Source: Guillardia theta CCMP2712
Lineage: Eukaryota > Cryptophyceae > Pyrenomonadales > Geminigeraceae
DNA: 34,285 nt
Assembly (NCBI RefSeq): GCF_000315625.1
Contig: NW_005434652.1
Location: 1 to 34,285 of the forward strand
Direction of reading: 5' to 3'
The notes under the pieces: generated by a model
Seen by the model: the letters and a program-made list of their open reading frames with translations, nothing else
What the model was told of the DNA's origin: nothing
The model's database searches: none
Part shown: positions 20,037 through 30,147 of the stretch, piece by piece
How positions within the stretch are numbered: the stretch's first letter is position 1
Layout of the letters: each line of letters starts with the position of its first letter
Program-made: the position numbers and the translations under genes

Positions 20037-23000
20037 ATGCGTGGGGGCTTGGGAGGAGGATGGGAAGGGGGCGAGGGGCGAGGGGCGACGAGGACAGCAG
20101 AGAAGATCCTACGGGCGTTCATGGAGACAGGAGGCGATGTGAATGTCCAAGACCGTCAGGGATGGAGTGCTCTACACCTGGTCTGCTTCCTCTCCTTCCC
20201 TGGAGGCGACGCCTGCCTCGACCTGCTGCTCAGCGCGCGAGCGGATCTCACGAGCAGGACGCAACAAGGGCTGACACCTCTGCACCTTGCAGCGTCTGAT
20301 GGAAGAGTCGCTACTGCATCGAAGCTGCTCTCGCATGGTGCCAAGAGCGACGCTCGAGGAGCGGGGGGTGAAACCCCTTTGCATGTCGCAGCGAAGAACG
20401 GGCATGACGGTATGGTCTCCCTCCTCATACGAATGGGTGCCAATATGCGGGTGGCTTGCGATGAAGGTAAGACGGGACTTCATCATGCTGTGTCGAGTGG
20501 ACACCTGCCGACCGTGGCGGCTGTGTACCATGCCAACCCTGACATGCTGCAAGCTAAAGACGCTAATGGCCGCACAGCCGAAGATGTAGCACGTGAATTG
20601 TACTACGAGGACATCATTGATTTCCTCAAGGATTGCTCCCTCAAGGATCTTGTTCAAGTGCAGCAGAGCAAGGGCCGTGATGAACGACTGGGAAGGATAC
20701 CTTCCACCTCAGCCCCACAACAGCCAGACAGCGCCAAGGTGCGGCAGATGGCTCCTACGCTGTCTCCGTTGACGGGTGGGGTCGGCGATGGAGATCGGCT
20801 TGACTTTGGTATGATCTCAATGCCCTTCCTGAATCCTTTCCTGTCTTTCTTCTTGCACCATCACCCCTCCTTCGCTCTTTTGCCACCCTCCCTCCCTCGT
20901 TTTCTCTATTTTTTGTCATCACTCCCTCCCTCCCTCTCTCCCACCCTCCCACCCTCCATCCCTCCATCCCTCCATCCCGCCTTGTTGCAGATTCCTGCTC
21001 TTTCTCTTTCTGCATCCTGATTTTACCTCCGCTTCTCATGTGTTTTTCCGCTGACATCGTCGTGTAGACGCTGAATCTCTCCCGCGGCGCCAGATCGTTT
21101 CGGGAGACACACAACCGAGTTCGATATCTCCTCACAGCTCTGCAGGCAGGCAGGAAGAGAGAAAGCCTGCTTACACAGAAGGCAGACAGTCTCGTCGACA
21201 GGCGTCGGTCAAGAGTGATCCTCCTCCTATTCCTTCGGCCCAGCCCTCTCCATATCAGGTCAACCAGGAACCGACAGCGGCTGCACAAGTGCGGGAGGAT
21301 GGGCTTCTAGGAATAGACATGGAGTGGGAGGTTGACTACAAGTGAGCTGCTCTCTGTCTGTCTATCTGAGATGTTGATGCTTGTTGGGAATTCTCATTTC
21401 CCCGCAGCGACATTGAGTTCGGGACGCTGTTGGGGTCAGGGACGTTCGGAGATGTGTACAAGGCCAAATGGCTCGGGTCAGGTTGGTTGGCCTCCTGGAT
21501 GGATCCATAAGAACTAAAAGAGCCTCAGCGGTTGCTGTCAAGGTTCTGCGAGTGACGCGGGCACTGGATGAAACTCAAGTAGGAAGTTCTTGTCGGGTGA
21601 AGGTTGTTTTCATGTCTCGCCGCAGATCAAAGAGTTTCGAGCTGAAGTCGACATCATGAGCCGCATGCGACATGTCAATATCGTTCAATTTGTCGGGGCC
21701 TGCACCAAGGTGATTATGGATTGCCCTTCCTCCTCCTTCCTCCTCCCTCGCTCTTCCCTTGCTCCCATCTTTCATCTTGTCCTTCTGCCTTCCCTTCTGA
21801 GTGCTATCGCTAGTTAGACATCGTATGGAGATGTTCTCCTTGTGCTGACTGATTGCCTTGACAGGCGCCCAACCTGGCGATCGTGACGGAATATCTGCCC
21901 AAGATGTCCCTCTATGACGTTCTTCGTACAGAGCCGCTGGACTGGACCCGCAAGCTCAGCGTGGGTAGGGGTCGACAGCTTCTGCTCATGCTTCTGACAT
22001 GCTGGGCAGCGAGTCAGGCTGCCGCTGGGATTCTTTACCTGCACCACAGGAAGCCGCCGGTGGTACATCGAGACATCAAGTCGGACAACTTCCTGATCGA
22101 CCTCAACTACAATGTTAAGGTCCTCCGCTCCTCCCCTTCCCCTTCCTCCTCCCCTTCCTCCTCCTGCCCCTGGCCTGATTCTTGCGCTGCTCTGTGAAGG
22201 TCTGCGACTTTGGTCTGGCGAGGTTTCGCACAAATGCGACTCACGTGGCGACGAGTCACAACCGAGCAGGAACGCCGGGATGGATGGCTCCGGAGGTGAC
22301 GTCACGCTTCGCTTTGTTCTTACCTCACATGATCCTCTCCTCTCTTCCTCTCCTCTCTTCCTCTTCTTACTCATACATTCTCAGGTGCTCCGAGGAGAGA
22401 AGTTTGATGAGTCGTCGGACCTTTACTCCTTCGGCGTCGTCTTGTGGGAGATGCTCACACTAGAGCAGGTGATCTTCCTGCCTGCTCCCGATACCTCCTC
22501 CACTCCCCTTCCTCCTTCTCTTTCCCCCTCTCTGCTCTTCCCCTCCCTCCTTTCCCTGCACCTTGAGTCTTCACCTCAACATCCCCATGCTGATCTCCGC
22601 ATCGCATCTCTTGTCGCTGCAGCCATGGAGGGACGTGGATCCTATGCAGCTTCCGGGCATCGGTGAACCTCCTGTCTTGCTCCTCTCTCCTCACTCACTC
22701 GTTTCTCAGTTGGGTTTCAAGGAAGGAGACTTCGACTGCCTCCCACGGCTCCTCCTGGATGGTAATCCCATCCGAACACACCGCTGCGTCCAATCTCGTT
22801 GCTTCTGCTTCTGCTCATCCTGCTTGGTTGCATTCCTCCTCCCGCACCACACTTTCATCTACTGACTTGATCAGCCCACATGACTACATCGCTCTCATCG
22901 CCGACTCGTGGCATCACAACCCGCAGCGACGTCCGAGGATGAGAGAGGTGAGAACCTGATGCCAGAGAAGCGCCAAGATGCAAGGAGAGGAGGCATGCTT

Positions 23001-23073
23001 ATCTCGGGGGCAGGTGTCGCAACGGCTGAATCGGATGGTCACGATGGCGAGCAATAAAGTTGCGATAGCGTGA
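20037..23073 (+). CDS. Ankyrin-repeat protein kinase (TKL type)
   Basis: Thirteen exons: 20037-20808, 21068-21341, 21408-21481, 21523-21578, 21626-21709, 21865-21964, 22010-22119, 22200-22295, 22385-22468, 22623-22662, 22710-22761, 22875-22947, 23014-23073, giving 624 residues. Four to five ankyrin repeats occupy about 25-190 (GWSALHLVCFLS, GLTPLHLAASDGR, GETPLHVAAKNGHDG, GKTGLHHAVSSGH). A Ser/Pro/Gln-rich linker leads to the kinase domain at about 350-615: glycine loop GSGTFGDVY, VAVKVL lysine, catalytic HRDIKSDN, DFGLAR and GTPGWMAPE. All catalytic residues are present, and the HRDIKSDN loop and C-lobe ending RPRMREVSQRL fit the TKL/Raf-like group that also includes plant ankyrin kinases. 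Several introns are almost pure pyrimidine. The start is the first ATG of the exon. Confidence 0.88.
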
Positions 23074-23353
23074 ACCAAGTGGAATACGGGCAAAGTAGAA
23101 CAAATACCTCAGGAATTTAACACATCTTGTGAAACAAACAGACTTGAATGAAATCATTCAACCCTAACCCCCGAAGATAGCATAACCCAGTCAGCAGTTT
23201 CTAACCCAGACAATATCGTGCCTCTGTCAGCATGGAGAGGATGCCAAGTGAGAGAGGAGCGCTTGGAAAACAGCACATGAGATGAATGTAAAACTTCATT
23301 TAATCAGACTGGCATATATAACAATAGATTCTCGAAATTGTCGATCATCCTAA
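23074..23353. other. Convergent intergenic region
   Basis: 280 bp between the convergent 3' ends of the kinase gene and the EEP gene. One AACCCTAACCCCC word occurs at about 23160. No gene or clear terminator structure seen. Confidence 0.4.
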
Positions 23354-25486
23354 TCATACTTCGCTCCTTTTCACAGTGACAGTTGCAGCGACGATGGCGT
23401 GGTCGGAAGGAAAGTTCATGGTAGGAAAGACCATGTCTTCGATGTAGGATGCCTTTCCGGTGTTGTCTTTGTGTGCACTGCAAACATGTCACCTTCGGTC
23501 TCAACCATGAGCGTCCTCGCTTACCATCGGCACTCGAGCTGGGACGAGGAGAAGACGATCCAATCTTTGAGATTCTTGTCTGCCTTTGTTATTCTGTCGT
23601 CCCTTCTCACCGCCTGCTCCAGTTGTCAGCCATCCGAACCGTAAACATCTTCTCCTTCTCACCTTGTTCAGCTGGGGCTGAAGGAACGTACGGGCGTTGC
23701 AAGTGGTGGGGCTGTAGGGATTGGGTGTCGGGCCCCAGCATGAGATTAACCCTCTCTCCTCCAAGAAGCTCTGGAACTCTGAGACTCCCTGATACTGGTC
23801 GTTGTGCACCTTGTAGGTGTTCGCGTCCAGTCCGATGATGAGGATGCGCTCAGGGTACTTGGTGCTGGCAACTTCATGCAGAGCCCGGACGATAGGGACT
23901 GTGGCCAGCCCATTGGTATCTCCGTGAAACGAGGCTAGAAGGAACTTCCTGCCGTTGGTGGCATCGATGCAATAAGCCGCAAGATCTCCGGGGTATAAAA
24001 CGGCTCCGGGAGTGCTCTCAGTTGCCTTCTTGTGAACTTGGAGAACCTGCTGATAGTGAGATTGCAATAGTTACAGAAGGTAAAGCACCTCATCTGTAAT
24101 GTTCTGAGCAGCAGATGCAAGAAATACATCTTTCTTTACAAGGATAAGGGAATTCTACAAACAGAACTTTCAGAAAACATCACAAGAAAAAACACTGATT
24201 GAACTAACCTGATCTCTCTTTCCATCCATGACTGAAGGCAAGAGAGGAATGTACTGCTCTTCCAACAAGTTTCCTGGTTCTCCATGTACAAACGCCCCAG
24301 CCGCTTCCTATCAATGAAGTAAGCAATCGTGCAAATGAACCAAGCAATGGACAATTCTCACCTGAACAAAAACAATCTCGTAGGAGCCGTAAGTGTTCAA
24401 AATCACAGATGCAACTTGTCTGCGAGACGATAGATCAACGAAGGTCACATCAAACACCAGAACCTTACCTATCTTTGTTGATGAGTAAGGCGTCCGCAAG
24501 AGACCTTCTGATCCTCTGCCACGAGTCGGGCGCGACCGTGTTCAAGATGTGAAGCTGGATCGCATCGAAGATGGCGAGGCAAAGAACTTGGAGAGGAAGG
24601 CTGATCCTTTCCTCTTCGACAGAGAGAGCCGGGTATTTCTTGTGAAGAATGGGCTCGAGGAGCGAGTAAACCAACTGAAGACTTTGTCAGCACAAGAAGC
24701 TGAAGTTTTTCACAGAATTACCTTTGGCGCCTGTCGAGCTCCAGAACTGTACACTTCAACTTCGGTATTGAAGATAAATTCTCGCCATTGCGACCACCAA
24801 GACTCTCTGTCCCCCATGTCCTTCTCGTAATAGTTGATAACCGTCGGTCGCTTCATTGTCTGGCCGCCGACACAGTTGATTGTGTTTGTAATGCGGTCAG
24901 GCATGGATGCAAGCCTCTTCTTGCCGATATTCGAATCCTTGAGGAATCCTGAGACGATCTTTCTGCTCCTGAAGTCGTCCTGCCAAAGCTGCTTCACCTC
25001 TGCAATGCCTACAGCCTTCTGGCGCTGGAGGTCACACATGAGCTGCTCCACCATGGAGTCTGTCAGAACTTCATGAACTTCGACGTCGTACTCTTCAGGA
25101 TGATCAATGACTTTCTGGACTCCTTCCATCAACGAGTTATAAGCAGGATCAGGGTGCGTGACCCAGTACTCGAAAGGATTGTTGTTCACAGCTGCAACGT
25201 TCCATGTGGCGATTGAAATATCGTCTGGATGACGATTGGCACATACTGAATCATGTGCAGCATGTCCATGGTGACTTCTAACATGACAATCGCTGAGACG
25301 AGAGACAACGTGATTCTCGCATGGCACCGGATGATTCTTAGAAATGATTCGGTTTGTAGCAGGGGGGAACGGTGATGGCAACGGGCTTGGAGTAAAATCA
25401 TACTGTGTACAGCAAGAAGCACACTCAGGAGATGCCTGGATCATTGCTGTTACGGAGTGTGCATCGGGCACATTCTCCGTCATCAT
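23354..25486 (-). CDS. Endonuclease/exonuclease/phosphatase (EEP) fold protein
   Basis: Eight exons: 25486-24722, 24674-24469, 24419-24362, 24307-24209, 24154-24089, 24049-23663, 23574-23525, 23477-23354, giving 584 residues with all phases matching. The EEP catalytic set is visible across exons: SIATWNVAA (Asn96), EIVFVQE (Glu344 across an exon junction), SFHGDTNG (His440, Asn444), LIIGLDANTY (Asp473, Asn475) and FPSDHAI (Asp569, His570). These are metal-dependent phosphoesterase residues; substrates of the superfamily range from DNA and RNA to phosphoinositides and I cannot choose. About 240 residues between Asn96 and Glu344 are an unusually large insertion, helical in character. The first 90 residues are low-complexity with several Cys and His. 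No signal peptide is clear. The start is the first in-frame ATG. Confidence 0.85.
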
Positions 25487-26029
25487 CTTGTTAGGCGCTA
25501 TTTTGAAGATAGATCGACAACAAAGAGATGCTTGGCTCTCGCAAGAAACCACACTCGATCCTGAGGCCGTTCAAGAAAGAACAGCAAAGTAGAAAGAGAA
25601 AAGAAGGAGAGGCGGGACGAGGAGAGGATCCGATCAAACAGAACGAGGAAAATACACTTGTTCTCGCTTCAGCCAACAATCGACCTCTGCAAGCTGTGCA
25701 TGCACAAGCGCGTCGAGCTGCAGGTGGGAGAGGATGGACCTTCCACCCCTGAGGTGGGGGTAGTTGATGGGGATAGTAGGGGTAGTCTGTGGAAACTCGA
25801 GGGTCGAAATGTCTGGAGGTGGGGGAAAGGTCCACAGAGCTTGATAGGGGTAGGGGATTAGGTGGGGGGGTGGGGGGACCGAATGTTCCCCTACGTTGCA
25901 TCAGACTCGACAAATGGTGGGGTAGAACAAGGGAAGTCAGGGGGTACAACCAACGTGATGAGCTGGAGAGCTGTACAATCAAGGGGTGTTGACCTAGGGA
26001 AACCTCAAACTAGGGGGGTAACCTCGAAC
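25487..26029. other. Intergenic, G-run tract
   Basis: No supported gene. From about 25725 to 26020 the plus strand is full of runs of three to seven G (GGTGGGGG, GGTGGGGGG, TAGGGGGG), with few C runs, so the tract could form G-quadruplexes. The plus open frame at 25528-25752 is purine-rich and not convincing. Confidence 0.5.
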
Positions 26030-26056
26030 AGTCTTTACTACAATGTAGTAAAGACT
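26030..26056. repeat. Perfect 11-bp hairpin
   Basis: AGTCTTTACTA (26030-26040) and TAGTAAAGACT (26046-26056) are exact inverted repeats separated by CAATG, followed by TTTTATAC. The shape resembles an intrinsic terminator or the tip of a small inverted-repeat element. It marks the change from the G-run tract to an AT-rich segment. Confidence 0.85.
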
Positions 26057-26950
26057 TTTATACAATGTTTTATCTCATGTTACAACAGGAGGATGCTTAC
26101 TACATATCGAGGACCTGATAGGAGGCGATAGCCTTGAAGGAAATGAAAGATCGGACAAAATTTAGTGGATCTTCTTGTCATTTCAAATTCAGCAGGGTTA
26201 AAATCCAAACTTGTATCTCTCGAGAGTAGTCTTGTCCGAAACCGATGGAAGCAATCGGAAGTTTTTTTTTGAAAAAAAAATCAAACAATTTTAAAGGAAG
26301 TGTAGTAAAATAGATAGGTTCGATCCAAGCAGTTTCGAATTTCCTTTGAGATATGTTTTCTATGTTTTCGAAACTCAAAAGGAAAATTACAAGTTCTGGT
26401 AAACTGCTCCTAGAAGCCTGTTGTCCTCTTATGAGAGATTCTATAATGACGATGGCTTTGTTGTAAAGAAGAAATGGGTTCGTACCAATTTCAAGTGTAA
26501 TGGAATTTCTCAATCACAATTGCAAATTGCATGATACTCTTTGAACTACTATTTGAATAAAAAAGACTGTCAGCTGATTTGTTTGTTAATCATCATCAAT
26601 CCTCGTGATCATCGCTGTGTAGTAATTGTCGTAGTGATCTTGTTGTTTTTATCAAAACGTTGTAAAAATGGTACAAATTTCAAAAATACCAAAAGTCTGT
26701 AGATGGTCAATTCTGAGTATTTCTGGTGGTCGTCAGAGGGGTAGGGTTCCTTTTTGTACTCGGTATAGACCGAACAAGAAGACGGATTGGTTTGGAATCG
26801 ATCTAAATCCATATGTTTTGTTGATTCAAACCCATAAATTCAGAAAATTACTACAAGTGTCATACCCATGTCATGTGTATCTTTACAACGAAATCCATTT
26901 ACTACAGATGGAGTCACGGCATCATGACAGGAATAAACTCTGTTGCTTAG
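26057..26950. other. AT-rich segment without recognised gene
   Basis: About 0.9 kb clearly richer in A+T than its surroundings, with long T and A runs (a T9 then A9 pair near 26262-26280). Open frames of 80-110 codons occur on both strands (26178-26513 minus, 26668-26991 plus), including GRQRGRVPFCTRYRPNKKTD, but none matches a family I know. I tested it mentally for plastid or mitochondrial genes and saw none. Confidence 0.4.
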
Positions 26951-26959
26951 TAGCAGTTG

Positions 26960-27800
26960 CGGCCGCCAAGCGGCCCCGGTCGAGCGTCTGACCTACCGTC
27001 CCACTGTGACAACAATTGCAGTCGTTGCGATTCTGAAGTTCGCCTTTACTCAGTCGCGCCGGGGCCGGCCCGGCCGGGGGCCGCCCCCGGGCCCCAGTCC
27101 GGACCGTCCGATCAGAGTTCACTGTCACGCCAGATCAGTCCGTCAGGCAGTTCCGTGACTATCAGATCAGATAGCCCCTGGATTGGGTTTGGTTCTCGCT
27201 GTCTTTCTCTTCAAGGCTCGCCGTCGGTCGGATTTGAACTTAAATTAAGTTCGGAGTAAAGAGCCCCTAGAGTCGGAGGAACGGTCCGAAGTTGCACTGC
27301 GGCAGTGGCACCGTGGCACCTTGAGAGTCTAAACTTTACTCAAAGTTAAGTTAAAAATCAGTACGAGGCCCCCGACGGGCTGGCAATCGGCCGGGAGCCT
27401 CCGGCCGGAGACGGACCTTTCAACGGGTAAGCCTGAAGGCCGACGGTCGCGGGGGTGACCATGACTTGAAGTACGGACGGTTGCCGCGTGTGCGGCGGCG
27501 GCCAGCGGGAGTCCGGCGCCGCCCGCCGCCGGGCCGGGTGCCCTGGCGGCAGTCACAGTCGGACTGGGCCAACGCGCGGCCCGGCCGGGCCCGGCCGCCC
27601 GCCGCCGGCGCCCGCCGGTCCGCCGGCCCGGGGGTCCCTGAGCCGCCCGGCGGCACTGAGTCCGAGTGACTCCCGTCGGTTCAGTCACTGTGAAGTTGAG
27701 CGGCGTGACCGACGACGGTATCCGCATGGCGCCGGGCGGCCCCGGCTCACACGGTCCCGGCCGATCAATTCAATTCGGAGTTAATGATTGTCACAGTGAC
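26960..27800. mobile_element. GC-rich segment bounded by short inverted repeat, possible element remnant
   Basis: CACTGTGACAA at 27002-27012 and its exact reverse complement TTGTCACAGTG at 27788-27798 bound about 0.8 kb that is exceptionally GC-rich, with GGCCGG/CCCGGG palindromes at about 27056-27100 and 27515-27655. GTGAC/GTCAC words recur inside. No direct target duplication is visible outside the inverted repeat, and the repeat itself contains a palindrome (GTCACAGTGAC), so the mobile-element call is tentative. No transposase is encoded. It could also be a non-coding RNA locus or assembly insert. Confidence 0.25.
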
Positions 27801-28011
27801 ACTAAACAAACTTGCCCTGCAGCATTCTCTTCTCTTCTTCCCTCCATCGTCGCTGATTTCGAAAATATTGCCAGAAAGGTTCGCCAATCCTGCGACAACT
27901 CCATATCAGCAGCTACCAGGCAACATGCCCAGTTACCAAGGCCATGCGAGTCCCAAAGAGGAGAGAAGCGCGAAGAAAAAGCTCACTGAAATCATCCAGA
28001 ACCAAAAAGAG

Positions 28012-28559
28012 CTACGAACATGCCGCTCGTACATTGGCTTCGGAAGAGTCAGATACAGGATCTGAAGTCAAAGAAATCAGCTGATTAGCTAACACATAGA
28101 TGTAGAAATTTGGGTTATGTTCCGAAACCACAGGGTAAGTATGAGAACATTGAGAGAACGTTGTGAGACATTTGAAAGAAGTTGAAAGTAAGGGAGCAAG
28201 AAGCAAGAGAGAGGAGGGGCAAGTGAAGGAGCAGCTACCGTACTAATCCATAAGATCATCCAGGAGACAAAAGCGATGACGGCCCAAACTATCAGCCAAC
28301 TGCCGACAGGAAGTGTTTCCAAAGCATCTCTACGCACAGACGCTCTTGCCCTGCCACCCCGTCGATTCTGCGCCACAAGATCAGGGAAATAGAAAGCGCG
28401 TAAGTTTCGAAGATAGCAGAGCCAAGACAGGTCAACCATCATCGAGCGACAAATACGGAACAATTTTTGAATATCCAAAAATCCAAAGATCTAAAGGAAA
28501 CTCACAAATTTCTTGTTTGTTGTGCTGGATCTTGAAACAATTCTACGTCGGTGTAGCAT
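28012..28559 (-). CDS. Small single-pass membrane protein, unrecognised
   Basis: Exons 28559-28506, 28367-28244 and 28088-28012 join in phase to 84 residues. The N-terminal 40 residues are strongly basic (MLHRRRIVSRSSTTNKKF, NRRGGRARASVRRD), followed by one membrane segment at about 40-59 (GSWLIVWAVIAFVSWMILWI) and a short polar tail. By the positive-inside rule the basic end should be cytosolic. An alternative donor 5 nt downstream in intron 2 would end the protein after ISTLIS. The middle exon could also be read unspliced with upstream sequence, so the model is provisional. A competing plus-strand reading overlaps the last exon. Confidence 0.45.
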
Positions 28560-28694
28560 TTTCCGAGAAAATATGGGGGGTGGGGGGGGGGGGAGCGGGG
28601 GTGATGGAGATGTAGCTCGAGAATGGAGATGGTAGCAGAGACGCTTGATGGAAGCACAGAACAGGAACCAAACCAAAACCACCACACAAAGAAG

Positions 28695-29091
28695 CTAATG
28701 CTTGGAGTTTGCTTCCCGTTTGATCAGTGGCCTCGCAGCCTCCGGCTCTCCTACACCAATCATCAGATCCAACCCCCAAGATCAACGATGAACTTGACCT
28801 GGAAACATGGCCAATCCCACCAAAGACAAGCAAATTCCAGCAAGCCCAAGCTTAATCCGGGTGCGTGGGTTCGAGCTCTTGTACTTCTGTATCAGAAAGA
28901 TGAGAAGTGCATGCCGGCCATGCTCTTGTACAGCAAACCTGCCAGAGAGACTTTCCTGCCATATTCGCTGATGTGAGATTCACTGCATACACTGCCCGAC
29001 CTAGACTGCCGAAAGAGTAAGGTTCCATCAGATTCAACAAGCAATCGTGGCCGTTACTCGTTCTCTCAGCTTGCCATATGCTTTTGTTCAT
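28695..29091 (-). CDS. Small single-pass membrane protein, unrecognised
   Basis: Three exons, 29091-28939, 28886-28799 and 28750-28695, with 52- and 48-nt introns and matching phases, give 98 residues from a genuine ATG. The N-terminal half (MNKSIWQAERTSNGHDCLLN, MEPYSFGSLGRAV) is polar. A basic stretch (KYKSSNPRTRIK) leads into one hydrophobic helix at about 63-80 (LGLAGICLSLVGLAMFP), then a charged tail REANSKH. No family recognised. The intron lengths match the mode of the better-supported genes here, which favours the model. Its neighbour downstream on the same strand is also a small membrane protein, but there is no evidence of a functional link. Confidence 0.55.
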
Positions 29092-30147
29092 CTTATTGAG
29101 TTTTGTTCATTTCATTGCAATGCTGCTAATGATGCAAGGAATGGCGAACAAGATCAATCATGCAAAATCTGATTTCGCTATCCATTGTGCCTTACTAGAA
29201 GCTCGACAGCCTCTGCCATACCCTTCTCCGCTCCTCCCTCGTCCCTTCTTGCCTCTTTCCCTCCTCCCTCCCTCCTCCCTCATGCTCCGACAGTTGCAAC
29301 GGTTATCTTAAAACCGTTCTTCCGTAACTGGAGGATGTGGTTTGCTGCGCAATGGACGCGGGTGGTTGTGGACTGCCGCAACTTTGAGGGAAATGGCAGG
29401 GAGGAACGCGGCAGGACAGGAATACAGAATGTGCAGATTAATCTCTTTCCACTGCTCCCCTCTGCTCTCCTCTCTTCCCCTTCGCTCTCCCCTCCCCTCC
29501 CCTCCCCTCCCCTCCCCTCCTCTCCTCTCCTCTCGCCCCATCGCTCTCTGCTCCCCTCTTTCCTCTCAGCACCCCTTTGCAGCCCTCTGCTTCCCTCTTC
29601 TCAGTCCTTGCGTCTCTGCATCTTCTCTGATTCACCATGATCTCTGTTCTTCTCACATACCAATGGTCAATCAGAAGGCGAGAAAGCGAAAAACAAGCTG
29701 ATGCCGATTGAGATACTGGTAGAAGGAGATAAGACAAGCTGATGCCGATTGAGATGCTGGTAGATGGAAATAAGGCATAACATACAAGCAAGGTGACTCT
29801 GACGTGCTTGTCTGGCTGATGATCGACTTTATGTCGAATACCAGGAACAAAGAAGCAAAGAAGTGGCATGGAGCCAAACTTACAGAGATAGAGATACAGA
29901 GGGAGACAGAGAGTGGGTGAACAGCACATGTGGAGATGAGTAAGATGAGGCGATGATCGTCCTTAGTGTTTCAGCCTGACAGGAAGTTCTTTCTTCTTTC
30001 TTGTTGATTGCTATCAAGAATGTTTGGATCGAACTCACTTACTTTGCAGGAAGGAAATCATTCACTTCCAGCTCCTCTTGTCGTTTTGTAGCAATCCTAC
30101 CTCTTCTTGAAAGTCAGTCTACAAACCGACAACCGGAGTCATCAATC
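29092..30147. other. Divergent intergenic region with pyrimidine tracts
   Basis: About 1 kb between divergent genes. The plus strand has long C/T tracts at 29215-29285 and 29435-29620, the second with repeated CCCCT/CTCCT units. At 30000-30049 a T-rich stretch ends ACTTTGCAG, a likely splice acceptor, so the next plus-strand gene probably has a 5' UTR intron here. Confidence 0.45.
29693..29774. repeat. 41-bp tandem duplication
   Basis: Two adjacent 41-bp copies, 29693-29733 and 29734-29774, each starting ACAAGCTGATGCCGATTGAG and differing at only four positions. No open frame uses it convincingly. Confidence 0.9.

Noticed and set aside
20755-21288. Minus-strand Arg/Gly-rich frame
   Set aside because: It is the antisense of a pyrimidine-rich intron and exon 2 of the ankyrin kinase.
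25491-25982. Minus-strand frame of 163 codons, Pro/Ser-rich
   Set aside because: It is the complement of a G-run and purine tract and begins without a good start; no family features.
26057-26950. Possible insertion of organelle DNA, suggested by AT richness
   Set aside because: No plastid or mitochondrial protein, tRNA or rRNA sequence is recognisable.
27329-27784. Long Arg/Pro/Gly-rich open frames in the GC-rich segment
   Set aside because: Very GC-rich sequence has few stop codons by chance; frames are open on both strands and no domain or splice pattern supports them.
26960-27800. Ribosomal RNA or its spacer, suggested by GC richness
   Set aside because: None of the conserved rRNA core sequences could be found in either strand.
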